The position numbers and the translations under genes were made by a program. Below the pieces are notes generated by a model, which worked only from the letters and a program-made list of their open reading frames with translations, made no database searches and was not told where the DNA came from. From Bedellia somnulentella (taxonomy: Eukaryota > Arthropoda > Insecta > Lepidoptera > Bedelliidae), in contig OY755173.1 in the NCBI GenBank assembly GCA_963576735.1, positions 6,728,873 to 6,792,872 on the forward strand: a stretch of 64,000 bases of DNA, given 5' to 3'. This document shows positions 44,037 through 56,332 of the stretch, piece after piece. Numbering within the stretch: position 1 is the first letter of the stretch; each line of letters opens with the position of its first letter.

Positions 44037-45469
44037 ACGTTACGTGATTACCTTGTTACGTGGGTAAAATATAACCATTAGAAAATGTTGCTGAACTTTT
44101 ACGAAAACTTATTGCTTGTTACGAGTAAAGGGGTTGTAATAATTTAAACCAATAAAATAGCTGTACCCAGAGCAAAAATTTAAAATGATCTTTATTTGAC
44201 CACAACTATAAAATAATATATCATATAACTTCCATTGTCATTTGATGCAACCTACAATTACTCATCAAAGCGTACTACTAACCAAGTGTCTACGTAATAC
44301 CCAGCTAAATACATATTTCATTGAATGTATAAAAAACTGTATTTCATTTGAGAGGCGATACGTCTATTGGAAATGTCAGCGCAGTTCATAAACGGTGTCT
44401 CTTGTTACGATGCGCCTGCAGCCAAACTGTCTCCTTACATTTTTTTAAGAACAACATCCATGGACATCACATTTAGTCATATGTCACAATTTTTAAGTCA
44501 ACTCGTAATTCTGTTTCTTCTGATAATATATTTTCAGTTTGGAGTTTGTAAGAGACTGCAGAGAAAAGAAAGAGATTCATAATAAGATTGATACGTAGTT
44601 ATTTCTTTAGACAAAAAGCCTGTGAGCCATTCTTTGAAATGAGTAAAGACCTTTTACGGTGTATCTCTTTTTCCTACTAAAAGATAAACTGAAAAACCAC
44701 TTAAGGATACCGGTGTACTTCACCTATTTCAAACAATATATTTTGGTCGCGTCTCTATAACCGTCTTTGTTCCAGTCCCAGTATAAAACACATCGAGAAG
44801 AAGCATGACACAACTGTCAAGTAAATATATTAATTTAATGCTAGCTGTTCGTCATACGGAGTGGCTTCCTTCATTTGACACTCGACTGGCAGGGTACATT
44901 TTGAATCATTGCTACTTTGAGGATATGACAACTAACCCTTTGGATCATTAAATTTTAATTATCTCGTATGAAGTCTTTTGACGAATGTGTTTTGTTTTTG
45001 TAGTAGAAATATTATAGCATGGTTTTTTTAGTTGGTTATGTCTATTTGCTTACAAAAAACAGTAGCAGCACCAGAAAGAGAAATTGTCTGTTATTTTTAA
45101 AACTAACTAAGTACTGAACTTGATACTATGTGATATGAACCAAGCTCAGTATATTATTTAAGTCGTTAATTTTACGACCACGAATAATGGATAAAAAGTA
45201 ATATCAAAAACAGTCATTACTTTATATTTTATTTTACTCTGACTAGAAAAAAAAAATCGGAAACATATTTTTTTTATTGATCGCACACCTAGCTTTTGCC
45301 CATTTAAGACTTCTTAATCGTTACCGTATACTAATAGATGTCGGTTATTTTTCTCTTATCGATTTCGATAACTTAAGAATATGTAAACAACTGTATTTCT
45401 AAAAAAAAATTTTTTATTTTTTACTAGGTTATTTTATCATACATAATGTTAGACTTATCTAGTCTTACA
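44037..45469. other. Intergenic, no gene recognised
   Basis: AT-rich; no gene recognised. The 71-codon ORF at 44367 has no recognisable domain. Confidence 0.5.
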
Positions 45470-45826
45470 ACCATGATAGTTCAGCGGAAAGAACACCGCC
45501 TATCATACAGACAGGCGGTGAGTTAAAATCCTGCGCTAGGCGTTGGCCAATCCAACACCAATTTGTCTTTTCTAAAGTTACTTGTGTGGTTAATTTATGA
45601 TGGTTGCTAACAGTTAGGGAAAACATAGTGATGAGACCCAGATTAGTTCTACTTAGTTACGTGATAGTATATTCGTACGAAATGGCGATAGACCTGCCCT
45701 TTATGACGAATAGTCACTGTCACTAAGTAAAACGTGACTACTCTGAACACTAGGTGACAATGTCACTTAATATTCAGAAGTATTAGTTGCCGCCTATACG
45801 TTTGTAACATTTGAGGTTGAGTTTGA
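45470..45826 (+). repeat. SINE-A, full length but diverged
   Basis: accatgatagttcagcggaa head, accaatttgtcttttctaaa, and a 3' end in which the hairpin is damaged (gttgccgcctatacgtttgt). Older than the 23.2-kb and 36-kb copies. Confidence 0.8.
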
Positions 45827-46009
45827 TCTAGTCTGAAAAATGATTTGACCATAGTTTACGGAGTTAAAGCAAATATTTATATGAAAGATGCAACCCTTGC
45901 AATACAATGGCATAATATGAAAAGCAAACACATTAACACTAACAAAGCAATAAAGGTTTAACACAACAAATTTATCTATTTCCCATTGCGAAATTGAGGA
46001 AACATCAAA

Positions 46010-46200
46010 CGAAATAGTTAATAAAATGAGCGTGTGCCGACGAGCGACAACGCCAATAAAAGCGGAGGGCGTCAAGTTTGCACAACAGTCGAACGAATTT
46101 TAAATTTTGTAAATACGCGTTCGTCGCCGCCCGCCCTCCGCCGCCGCCGCCGCTCAACTCGAGACGTCTTTTTGTGACGTGATAAAATAATGACTCCAAA
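46010..46200. other. GC-rich island in the gene desert
   Basis: Contains gtgccgacgagcgacaacgc, then tcgtcgccgcccgccctccg and a CCG run. No gene support. Candidate regulatory island, composition only. Confidence 0.25.
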
Positions 46201-46338
46201 TTACAGCTAGGGTTGTCGCGCTTGTCTCCGCTATGACAAGTCAAATTACTTTAAACTTCGTCTATTGCTTTTTACGGGTTCAATGTATATTTTTGCACTT
46301 AGGTGATGTACTGTCACTTAATTACTCTGTTAATATTA

Positions 46339-46412
46339 GAAAGGGGTAGCTGCTGAACAAACCCATCAGCCCTCAGCCACTTTTAGAGATTGAGTAGGAA
46401 GAAGATTGTGAA
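46339..46412 (-). repeat. SINE-B fragment, diverged
   Basis: aaaggggtagctgctgaaca, then cctcagccacttttagagat and gagtaggaagaagattgtga. Matches the family 3' half. Confidence 0.5.
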
Positions 46413-47096
46413 ATTGAATGAATGGTAGTTGCCTAGAATATAAGAAATGGTTTAGTGCTAATAACTATTTTCTTTGTATTTATTTGTGGATTAGATCGTC
46501 TACAAAGTAGGGAAATATGAAACCGATATTTAATAGTTATTTAGTGTACGCAAATTTTATGTCTATTTTGACTTCTTAGTTAATACAAACAGCATAGTCA
46601 CATTGACTAAGTATATCGAACGTATAGTCATGTAAATCGTGATAACACACCAAGATTTAGTTGTGATATCGTGATTTGAATCGCGAACTAATCCTATCGA
46701 CGACCTTAGGACTATGTTGTCAAGGCTCAGTATTGTCATGTGTTCTCGATTCCCTTCATAAGTATTCTACTGCCTTTGTAAGTAAGCTAATATTGTTATA
46801 GGGCAATTGATGAAATAATTTTAGCAAAATATACCAGTTAATGTAATAGTTTACGTGTAGTAAAGATCAAAAATATGTGTATAATGGAGTTGTTAAATAA
46901 ACCATTTTGTACCCGCGAGCTCATAGATCCGAACAAACATATTTATATCTCCACGGAATATGTATTAATTTTTCTACACAATTATACACATTACGTACTC
47001 GGCATTCTCTTACCTTCTTTAGACTCTTAATGTGCACTGTACCCAACTTAATAATGCCAAAAGAAATGGGGCCTCATTGAAACCATAGCTATAAAA
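46413..47096. other. Intergenic, no gene recognised
   Basis: No gene recognised. Confidence 0.45.
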
Positions 47097-47097
47097 A

Positions 47098-47356
47098 CAT
47101 ACATACATACACAAACTCGCGGCTATAAATCGTTAAAAAGGGGTAGCCAGAGCTTCGGAATAATAAATTCCTCAGCAACTTTTGGATGTAGTGTGGGGAT
47201 AAGATTGTAAAACAAAGGTTTTTGGTCATGGGTCTCCAACCGCGTCACCCAAAAGTCACTTAAAAGTCCCAATTCCCTTAGGCGCCTCTTACGAAAATCC
47301 ACGGGAAGAAATGAAAAATCCAAGGGTAGTGCTATTCTAAGCCGACACTATACAGC
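47098..47356 (-). repeat. SINE-B copy, full length
   Basis: TACA tail, aactcgcggctataaatcgt, full body, ending ctaagccgacactatacagc. A small duplication (gaaatgaaaaatccaagggt) lies near the 5' end. Confidence 0.85.
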
Positions 47357-47740
47357 AGTATAAAAATTGTATTTATTTAAAATTATATTTTTAGTACACA
47401 AAAATTCAACAGCTATCAAAAGCATCCAATGATCACATCTATTGAATGTGAACGAAAACTTGGCCAGTCTGTCATTTGCAACAGGAGGGGAGACTTGAAT
47501 TGGCTCGTTTGCCAACTTTAGAGCATATTAAACTCAACTCCTATTGTGGCACTTTATTAGAATCATCTGCTCTTTGATGTGCCAAATAATGAAGATTCTA
47601 ATGAACATCCAATCATACTTTTGCGGTACTTCAATGAAATTATTTTAGGTAGTGAAGATAAAATTTTGATGACAGATTGGATGATGAAATTAATTACGAA
47701 ATTTATGTTTGATAATCTCTAAAAGGACCATTTCATTGAA
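47357..47740. other. Intergenic, no gene recognised
   Basis: No gene recognised. Confidence 0.4.
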
Positions 47741-47887
47741 AGTGTATGTTTATATGGTTTGAGCACTCATGTGAGAATGGATTATAGTAAAGTGGTGAAA
47801 GCGATATATAAGGCCAATGAGGAGAGCGCGTTCAAATTTGATAGAGAAAAAGAGCAAAGGTGTGCATTTTCAAGAATGAATGCGTGT
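47741..47887 (+). pseudogene. RTE-like LINE 3' coding part, left half of a split copy
   Basis: Diverged match: atggtttgagcactcatgtg, then tagtaaagtggtgaaagcga and ataaggccaatgaggagagc. Broken reading frame. Interrupted by the SINE-B at 47888 and continued at 48119. Confidence 0.65.
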
Positions 47888-48107
47888 ACATACATTTATA
47901 CATACATGCATACATATACTCACGGCAATAAATCCTTAGAAGGGGTAGCCAGAGCTAAGGAACTAGAAATTCCTCAGCCACTTTTGGAAAGTTGAAAGGG
48001 GAAATATCCCTTAAAAGCTCCAATAACGTTAGTCGCCTCTTACATACACCCGCCAGCAGAAATGGGGTAGTGTTATTCTAAGTCGACACTACACAGCTGA
48101 ACACAGC
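47888..48107 (-). mobile_element. SINE-B inserted in a LINE, with 11-bp target-site duplication
   Basis: Flanked by tgaatgcgtgt at 47877-47887 and 48108-48118. Tail, hairpin and both ends are present, and about 60 bases of the middle (the gggtctccaaccgc region) are deleted. With such clean flanks, it defines the element's two ends. Confidence 0.88.
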
Positions 48108-48118
48108 TGAATGCGTGT

Positions 48119-48235
48119 GTGAGCAAATATTTATGAATATAAATAAAGCTTGAGATGCTTCAGTATTCAACTAAGTGGCGATCGACAGTAGCTGCTCTTC
48201 TCCAATAGGAAGAAATGGCGTGAATTTATACGTAA
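48119..48235 (+). pseudogene. RTE-like LINE 3' end, right half of the split copy
   Basis: gaatataaataaagcttgag, aactaagtggcgatcgacag, ccaataggaagaaatggcgt, ga then a weak tail. Completes the copy begun at 47741. Confidence 0.6.
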
Positions 48236-49120
48236 ACGATAATCACATCCTTAATTTTACATTGATAACCTACTGAAATTCCAACAGTGGGTGAAGAGTC
48301 TTTAGAGATTTATATAATACTATAGGTTACTTTATTTTTGCTGTTATAATTTGTTTCACCAATTCAAAATTTATGAAAGCACAGAATTGAGTATAAAAGT
48401 ACTATAGTAAGTATTGAGACGATCAAAGCATAGATTTGAGTATATGTATGTAGGATTAAGTATATCCAAATTAATTCCCTATCTTTTCCTATGAGTTTTT
48501 CACAAGTGACATTCATGGTTTGAAAATAAAATCTTTACTTAATCACATTTTTCTTTGTTTCTTAAAGATGGGCGAGGAGTCGGTGATTCTAAAACGTAGA
48601 GCTATATCCATTATTATAATCATATCCATCTGTTTGCATTTCGATAATTCTCACAAACAATTGGTATTTAGCTATCGTGAATCAAATCAACAAAAGGGCC
48701 GACGAATCGGATCAAAGGTCGCAAAATGTCTCGTACCGCCACATACATAAGTATCTCAATATACACTGCCGTTTTAACATAACGGTTACTCAATTGGAAT
48801 GGGAATGGGCCAAGTGAATACGACATGAATGCCGAAGTAGATGCAAATGTGGCTTTGTCGGCATCGATCCGCGCAAACGTCTCCAATCATTCTGTTCCGT
48901 GAACTCATCAAACAAACTGGGGGTGGCCTTCGACTTCGCCCATTTTGCATAAACGAGACGCTATTCTATTATATAACTATGGACTAGTCTGCTATTTTGA
49001 TTGACAGCAAGGGAATACATACTAACATTATTTATAAAAGCGTAATATGACTGGGTCGATATCGATAAAACAACATCGTTGGAGAACGACACGGTTTCAT
49101 GGCATTTGCTCGCTGAAAGC
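48236..49120. other. Intergenic, no gene recognised
   Basis: No gene recognised. The ORF at 48520-48750 has a hydrophobic run but no recognisable family. A short decayed SINE-B-like stretch may lie near 48270-48320. Confidence 0.4.
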
Positions 49121-49271
49121 TTTATCGCTATCACCGTTTTTGTATGAATTCACTATTACATGACTAAGAATAACTTAGCCATGGGGGTTTCCTCAGGATG
49201 TCTGCCTAATGATACATTTACCACACATATGACATCAGAAAACACACATTGGTTTAGGCTCGACTCGTACG
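49121..49271 (-). repeat. SINE-A middle fragment, diverged
   Basis: tttatcgctatcaccgtttt, attcactattacatgactaa, gggggtttcctcaggatgtc and ccacacatatgacatcagaa. Matches the SINE-A body but both ends are lost. Confidence 0.65.
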
Positions 49272-49529
49272 CCAATCTAAATGGAAGGCGGTGGAAGATT
49301 TTAGGAACTTTATAGTTGTACAATAGGATTAAATATGAGGCAGCTGTTAGACTCACTGGAATACTGTTGGCTCGTCTGGTCTTTTTATACCAATACTCAA
49401 TAAACCGAGGTTATTTTGTAAAGAGAACGAACTAACGAAATGTTCATTTTTCCTAGCAGAAAAAAATATCTTTTCCTACCTATGTAGGAAATGGGTTTAA
49501 TATATTTTTACCTAAAATAATATGAAAAT

Positions 49530-49725
49530 TGTTTCAGAGCTTCAGAATCAGAAAGTCCTTCAGCCAATTTTGGAAGTAAAGTGGGGAAAAGATGATAAAA
49601 CAAAAATTTTTGGTTATGGGTCTCCGACCACATCGCCCAAAAATCACTTAAAAAGCCCCGATATAGTCACCTTTTACGATCACCCATGGGAAGCAATGGG
49701 GTTGTGCTATTCTAAGCCGACACTC
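49530..49725 (-). repeat. SINE-B copy lacking its tail
   Basis: ccttcagccaattttggaag through atgggtctccgaccacatcg to ctaagccgacactcac. The hairpin and tail are missing. The 83-codon plus-strand ORF over it is a coincidence. Confidence 0.75.
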
Positions 49726-52700
49726 ACTCATAATAGTTCATTTGTTAATTTTTGTTGCTTTTATAGTTTATAACTTGTTAGATACTATTATTTTCTGTCA
49801 CAAAGTATGGAGAAGGATGTGTGTTTTTTTCTAAATTTGGACTAATATAAATAAAGTAAACGTTCAATTTTATAAAATATACTGATGAAGGTAGCCCCAC
49901 TGTCATTTCCAACTTTCCTCAATAGGGCTTACAAACAATTTTGGAACAAAGTTCAAAGGCATGATATCCGATACTTAACCAAATAGTTCCTAATACTTAG
50001 TGACTTCTGACCTCGATATTTTTTCAACAAAATTTCAGTTAATGACGTAGTAACTTGGTGTGTGCGACGCGACAAAAAATATGGAATTCCTCGACAACAC
50101 CAACTAATAAATCTTTGAGGCAGAAACAGTCGTAAAAGTTTGCCGCTTGTCTATAAATTAATAATAAACGAGAATTCTACTCGTTGAACCATGACAGTTT
50201 CAACACTTTATGTAGATACCCAAAATTAAAGTGATTTTAATATTTAATTCAGATATAACTATCTAAGAAACTTTAGGTAGGTAGGCGCTAACAATATAGT
50301 TTGCTTAACATTATTTTTAGGAATTGTTGTATACTTTTAGAATAAACTGATTTATGAAAAAGTTTTTTACTTCTTGTAAGGCCTAGTTTTGTGAAATTTT
50401 ATTTAATGCTTTCAGTTCTTTATAACGGCAGATTTCCAACGGCTAGAATATAACAATCGCTCCCGAAGGTGTCAAATGTCAATACTTCGTGGGCGGAGTC
50501 GGCGCACGCGCTGCCGGAAACGGAAGTGCGTAATTACGGCACAATTTTTGCAAGAATGTCTCAATCCCGCTCTGACAGATGGCGCGCGACCCGAATCATT
50601 TTGGCATACTTTGAATAACTCTCTATTTGTGAGGTTTCACACACGCCCCTATAACCGGGTAGTAACCATTTTCCGAAAATAAGTGTTACAAGCCAATTAT
50701 TGCTTTCTCAAAGGCCAACGTTAAAATACAATGTAAACAATGAAATACTTGCTTAGTTCTTGGAGCTGAAAGTGTGACTGTAATGGAAAACAGTCAACAG
50801 TTTTTAAAAATTAAACTTTTAAAGCCTGCTTTGTAGAATTAGGAATAGTAAAAATTTCCTAACCAAACAAATAATTTAAAAAGAAATTCAAAATCAGCTT
50901 TTTCAAACCTGTTTGTGCACGTTAGGAAATAAAATAAATATATTTAAATGTCTTTTTAATAAAGCGCTCATTGTTTTATGATCATAATGGAGCTTTCCGT
51001 TGCATTGTGCCCGTGGCAGCGCCCGCCCAGTCTCATTCTTGCATCGGGGACACAATACTAAATTATAAATAATCGTATTTTGTATTCGCGCATTCGCTCG
51101 ACCGCGTCCTTCTTGTCCACGAAAATAAATAAATAGAATTAATTAATTAAATTATGTCGCTTCAACGACTTCGACACCGATACCGCTAAATGGTTTCGAC
51201 ACTTCTAACTTATGGCTTTTTATTCAACTGCGTAATTTGTTTAGTATTGTGATTTTCAATGGGGTTAACATTAAATTATAATAAATTAATTTTGGGTAAA
51301 ACAAAACTTTATGGACAGCAATGAGGAGTACAGTCGTAGGCACGTTTAGTAATGATGGAAGAGTACTAAAGATTACCGCTAAAGATGTAGAAAAATAGAT
51401 ATTTTTCCAGTATATATAAGCCTAACTTAAATCGCAATGTTTTAACTATACCTTTTTTAAATTAATAAATAGCACTAAGCACCTGAAAACGAAATCATAC
51501 TATAAACCGAGAAGAATACTATAAAACCGAAACATTTAGCTAAGCTACAACTCAAATTCTGAATACACCACATCAACTTCGTTTGTTTGCATGAAAAATA
51601 ATTTAGTAAAGTGACAAAAGCAATATTGAATTTTATATGTTTATAACTTTATGTTTAAATAAGGTTGATGTCGAATATTTAGTAGAGTCAAGTATATTGT
51701 TGTTATACCAGGCTGTCTACTTCTTTTCGGATCATCAATCTCATAAGCCTATATCTGGGTCAACCAGTCAACAACGGTAGTCACCAAGCCTTAATAAAAT
51801 CTATATCATCATTTATAAAAGAACAACTTAGCATTCTAAAACTTCAACATAGATTTTGGAAAGAAAAATACTATGGAAAACTACTAGTTTGTAATATTAC
51901 AATAAATTACAGTACGATGTACCGGACACCCATATAGTTCACGATCTTTTAACATTTATCAATTATTCACACCACTAAACCGTAATCGACAGAAGCTTAT
52001 GGTTTGTCTAATAATATACCTACCCATTAACTATTTACCACCGATTAATCATCATATTGTGTAGGTTACTGAGTCATAAACGCAGTCATCAATACTAAAT
52101 AGAACTGCATTTCAATCATATTTTTGTAAAGATTTACAAACAAAAACCTCAGTTTTAATTTAATTAAAGGCTTTTATTTTGGGCAGAGTAGAATCAAACA
52201 CTATATTAATTAAATGTGGGCCGAGAGAATCGTATCTCGGTTGGGGTTGTTCACATATTTTTCACTAGAACAATAGACTTAAAAGCGTTTTATTCTAAAA
52301 TTAATTTGTTTATTTATTTCGTGGGAAACAAAGCGAATCAATTAATTCACTCCACGTGGCTGTAAATGGCTACGCCCCTCGAGTTTGAATGCAGAGGAAA
52401 AGTAAGGTAGGATAATACCATTTATTTGCTATCTGGATTTTCTAGTTAATATTTTTATACCATCATGGTTGTTAAGCGCCATCTAGTGTCTAATAGCAAC
52501 ACTTAGACTCTTGAGGTAACCTTAAGGTATTCTATTTCTTTTATTTTAAGTTTGGAACAGCTTATGCAGTTTCTGAAGTACGTTGTAAAAATGCATAAGT
52601 ATATAGTTAGTTTATTGATATAATACTAACAGTTTTGGTAACATATGGGTTAGGCATAAAATCGCATCCTCGGCTTGTAGATTCGCGATCGAAGTAAGTT

Positions 52701-52940
52701 TTTACTCTGTGGTATGCTGTCGATTAACTGATAACGTCTCTAACGCCTTTTCGACTTCTGTGGTAAATAAACGTTACTTTTATTTGTAGACCTACATTTC
52801 TTATTAAAGCGTTGTCGAGATCGTTGGGAAGACCCATGTCCAGCAGTTAAGTTGTTCAGTTTATATGTGCTATACATTGAAAGGTGTCGAAAGGGATTGG
52901 AGAGTGTTCATAGTCTTAATCACCTTTAAATGAGATAAAG
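49726..52940. other. Intergenic, no gene recognised
   Basis: 3.2 kb, mostly AT-rich, with no recognised repeat or gene. A G+C-rich patch at about 50465-50600 contains gggcggagtcggcgcacgcg, and a smaller one at 51005-51060 contains cgtggcagcgcccgcccagt. These could be conserved noncoding DNA. Confidence 0.45.
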
Positions 52941-52953
52941 TACCTATATGACT

Positions 52954-53287
52954 CATGTACTGCCTCCGTGGTCTCGTGGTTAAGTGCTTGGCTCCAAGTA
53001 CGAAGGTCTTGGGTTCGATCCCCGGGGGATAAACTCACAAAAATTTGTAAGATTTAACCCAGTATGGAAGGATGTTGCTGACTTGAATCACCTGATTATC
53101 CGAAAATTATGATGATTTCATGCTTCGGAGGGCACGTCAAGCCGTGGGTCCCAGCCACTATTACGGTTGTAGTCGTTAGTCTGCCAACCCGCAATTGGCC
53201 AACGTGGTGGACTTAGACCAATTCACCCTATATAGGGTAGGCTCGAGCCTCTTGGTGGGGACATCTATGGGCTGTGAGGAAAAAGCA
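52954..53287 (+). mobile_element. SINE-C, full length, with 13-bp target-site duplication
   Basis: tRNA-like head gcctccgtggtctcgtggtt (A-box region) and gggttcgatcccc (B box), then a body with tgcttcggagggcacgtcaa and a 3' end acatctatgggctgtgagga. It is flanked by tacctatatgact at 52941-52953 and 53288-53300. This is the reference copy for the SINE-C fragments elsewhere. Its 3' end does not share the hairpin tail of SINE-A and SINE-B. Confidence 0.88.
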
Positions 53288-53419
53288 TACCTATATGACT
53301 GTGGATGAAGCACAAAGGCACAAATAACGGGCGTGCCAGGTATTGAAAGGCAATTTGGCAAAACGTTTTCTCCATAATGTTTAATAAAGTATACTAACTT
53401 TCACAGACATATTTTGTAT

Positions 53420-53610
53420 TTATACATACACACATATCAATCAATCAAGGCTATAAATCCCAATAAGGGTAGCCATAGCTTGAAAATTAGAAATGCTTCA
53501 GACACTTTAAAGTTAAATGTTTCTAAGAATGGATTTTTAGTTAAAGGAAGAGTCTTCAGCAACATTTTATACTAGAAGAAAGGGGTTAGTACCATTCTTC
53601 GTCGATCTCC
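53420..53610 (-). repeat. SINE-B copy, heavily diverged
   Basis: tacatacacacatatcaatc tail side, ggctataaatcccaataagg, tagccatagcttgaaaatta, with a loose match further on. It directly precedes a fresher copy. Confidence 0.55.
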
Positions 53611-53624
53611 AAAAAATCTGCATT

Positions 53625-53874
53625 TATACATACATACATATACTCACGGCTATAAATCCCTAGAAGGGGTAGCCAGAGCTAAGGAATTAAAAATACCTCA
53701 GCCACTTTTGGAAAATTGAGTGGGGGAAAAGATTTTAAAGTTAAGGTTGTTCGTGATGGGTTTCCAACCGCATCGCCCAAAAATCCCTTAAAAGCCCCAA
53801 TACCGTTAGTCGCCTCTTACGTACACCCATTGGTAGAAACGGGGTAGTGCTATTCTAAGCCGACACTACACGGC
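53625..53874 (-). repeat. SINE-B copy, full length
   Basis: TACA tail, ctcacggctataaatcccta, gaaggggtagccagagctaa, to ctaagccgacactacacggc. Close to the family consensus. Confidence 0.9.
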
Positions 53875-54390
53875 GTAAATATCGCATTAATCTAATAAAA
53901 ATATATAACAACTATTTGAGGATATATTCAGTATGCTAATACGACAAACAATAATAAAAAAGTCATATAATAAAATAGGTGGTTATATCCGTTAGCAGAG
54001 ACACCATTGTGGTTAGACAAAGTACCAATTTTACGGCATTTACACATGGCGACAGAAGTCGAAACCGAACTTTCCATCCTTCAAAAACTTTCTTATTTCT
54101 TTATCCTACAATAATTTGCTTTTAATATTAAAATACACTTAACAAAGGACAACGGGTTGTATGAATGAATAGCGTAGGAAGCAATTAGAGGGTAATGAGT
54201 AGAGCTGGCAGATGGCAGTCGGTGGTCGGTTGGAGATGCTTTATGTCCATGTGGTGGGAGAAACCGCAAGATCTGGTACCGGCGATAAGCTCGTGGATGG
54301 TGTTATTCAAATAACAAGGAATCGTGACGTTTTAATTGAGAAAGTAAACCAACAAATGCATTGAGTTATCCTGCATTTTATTTATTTATA
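53875..54390. other. Intergenic, no gene recognised
   Basis: No gene or repeat recognised. Confidence 0.4.
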
Positions 54391-54392
54391 GT

Positions 54393-54631
54393 GCTGTGTA
54401 GTGTCGGCTTAGAATAACACTACCCCATTTCTGCTGGCGTAGGTACGTAAGAGGCTACTAACGTTATTGGGGCTTTTAAGGGATTTTTGGGTGATGCGGT
54501 TGGAGACCCATCACCGACAACCTTTATTTTGCCATCTTTTCCCCACTCAACTTTCCAAAAGTGGCTGAGGAATTTCTAGTTCCTTAGCTCTGGCTACCCC
54601 TTCTAGGGATTTTTAGCCGTGAGTATGTTAT
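54393..54631 (+). repeat. SINE-B copy, full length
   Basis: gctgtgtagtgtcggcttag to gctacccctt, ctagggatttttagccgtga and a short tail (gtatgttatg). Close to consensus. Confidence 0.9.
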
Positions 54632-55803
54632 GTTTGAATCTAATCTTCTGTTTATTTACAAAAGTTTCTTTCAAATTGCCAACTGTGTAATTCGATTATT
54701 ATAGTTCTTCTTTTCTCCTCTTAACTCCGAAAAGTGGGTAATAAATATGAATATATGAAGAACTTTTCCAAATTAAATTGCTCAGTTCCGGTTGGAACTA
54801 TGGTGTTCAACCACGTAGAACGATCACTTAAAAGCCCAAGGAATCGTAGTTACCTGCTACGATGTGCATGGTGAAAGATGAGGTATTGCTGTTATAAGCC
54901 CATTCTATGTCACAACAATATATATTCATGAATATTTTTTCATTGATGAGGTGTAGATTTTCATACATGTAGGCATTACTTTTTCGTAATTGAAAATGTA
55001 TTAACATTTGTTTACAAGGTAATATCCGATTAGGCATGGCAATAGTTAATTATCCTACATTTTTTTAATTAATCCAGTAAACTTTTGTTAAATTAATTCG
55101 ATATTTTTCTCATTTTTAATAACGTTAGAATGCTCTAGCTAGGTTCAAAATTATACTTAATTACTGTTTAGCCTGACAAAAAACCCCTTCAATTTCTCCT
55201 CATTTTATTCTAGTTTTAGATTTGTTTTTCAATAACATAACTGTCTCTACAAGGTTAGGCATAAAACCATTCTGTTCCAAACAAATTGTGTTTAAAGTAC
55301 CAACACAATTCGCGAACATTTCAAATGAAGCTATAATACCCCATGTTTAGAGTTAGCAAACAGTTTTCTATACCGCAAATCGTATCATCAAATATTTTGC
55401 CTTACACAAATTAGTTTTGCAAATGTTCAGTCGTAAAAAATATGGGTAGGTACAAGAATACAATGACTTAATTTGTCTGTATTCTTTACAATTTCAAATT
55501 AGATAGCGTTTATGAAAATAATTATGTATTAAAATGAAGTTCGATAGGCTTACCGAGTTGTACAATCTAAGCAAATAAATGGTATGACTATATGTATGTA
55601 TGTGATTTAAAATGCCATTTACTATATGCAGTTTCGTAGAAAAAATACTAACTTTGATCCTAGAGGGCATGAAGAAGAGCTTTCTTTGTGATGAGATAAA
55701 ATAACAGTTTACAGCTGATCACCAAACCTTTAAAATATAATCTATTCTTCTTTCTCCTGGTCTATATGGCTAATAATAATAGTTGAAAAATTAGTTGAAT
55801 AAT
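54632..55803. other. Intergenic with traces of SINE-B
   Basis: About 54715-54885 shows faint SINE-B-like blocks (ttaactccgaaaagtgggta, cacttaaaagcccaaggaat). Otherwise nothing recognised. Confidence 0.4.
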
Positions 55804-56053
55804 TGCTGTGTAGTGTCGGCTTAGAATAGCACTACCCCATTTCTTCCGGTGGGTGTACGTAAAAGGCGACTAACGGTATTGAGGCTTTTAAGGAATTTTT
55901 GGGCGATGCGGTTGGAGACCCATCACCAAGAACTTTTATTTCACCATCTATTCCCCACGCACCTTCCAAAAGTGGCTAAGGAATTTCTAATTCCTTAGCT
56001 CTGGCTACCCCTTTCTTGGGATCTATAGCCGTGAGTACATGTATGTATGTATG
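55804..56053 (+). mobile_element. SINE-B copy, full length, with probable target-site duplication
   Basis: gctgtgtagtgtcggcttag to gccgtgagtacatg and (TATG)n. It is preceded by gttgaataatt and followed by gttgaaaaatt, an 11-base direct repeat with one mismatch. Confidence 0.88.
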
Positions 56054-56236
56054 TTGAAAAATTGATGAGTAACAGACGGTGAAAGAAACTAGCTGGCAAT
56101 AAATTGCTAATATAAGTAGTTCTATGTCTAAAAGATTGTTCATAATATCCATCAGAAAGTAAAAGTAAATGGTAACGCCAACTTTATACACCAACTAATA
56201 ATGTATCTTTAATAGAGAACTAAATTTCGAATAATT

Positions 56237-56332
56237 GATTTGCTATCAACTTCCAAATGTATCTGAGGAGTTTCTAGCACTGAAGCTCTGGCTACCGTTT
56301 TTTGGGATTTATGGCCGTATGTATGTATGTAT
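56237..56332 (+). repeat. SINE-B 3' fragment
   Basis: atcaacttccaaatgtatct, gaagctctggctaccgtttt, gggatttatggccgtatg and a TATG tail. Confidence 0.65.

Noticed and set aside
49522..49773. 83-codon plus-strand ORF
   Set aside because: It reads across a minus-oriented SINE-B copy.
52954..53030. tRNA gene candidate
   Set aside because: A and B boxes are good but the acceptor ends do not pair, and it continues into a SINE body flanked by a duplication.
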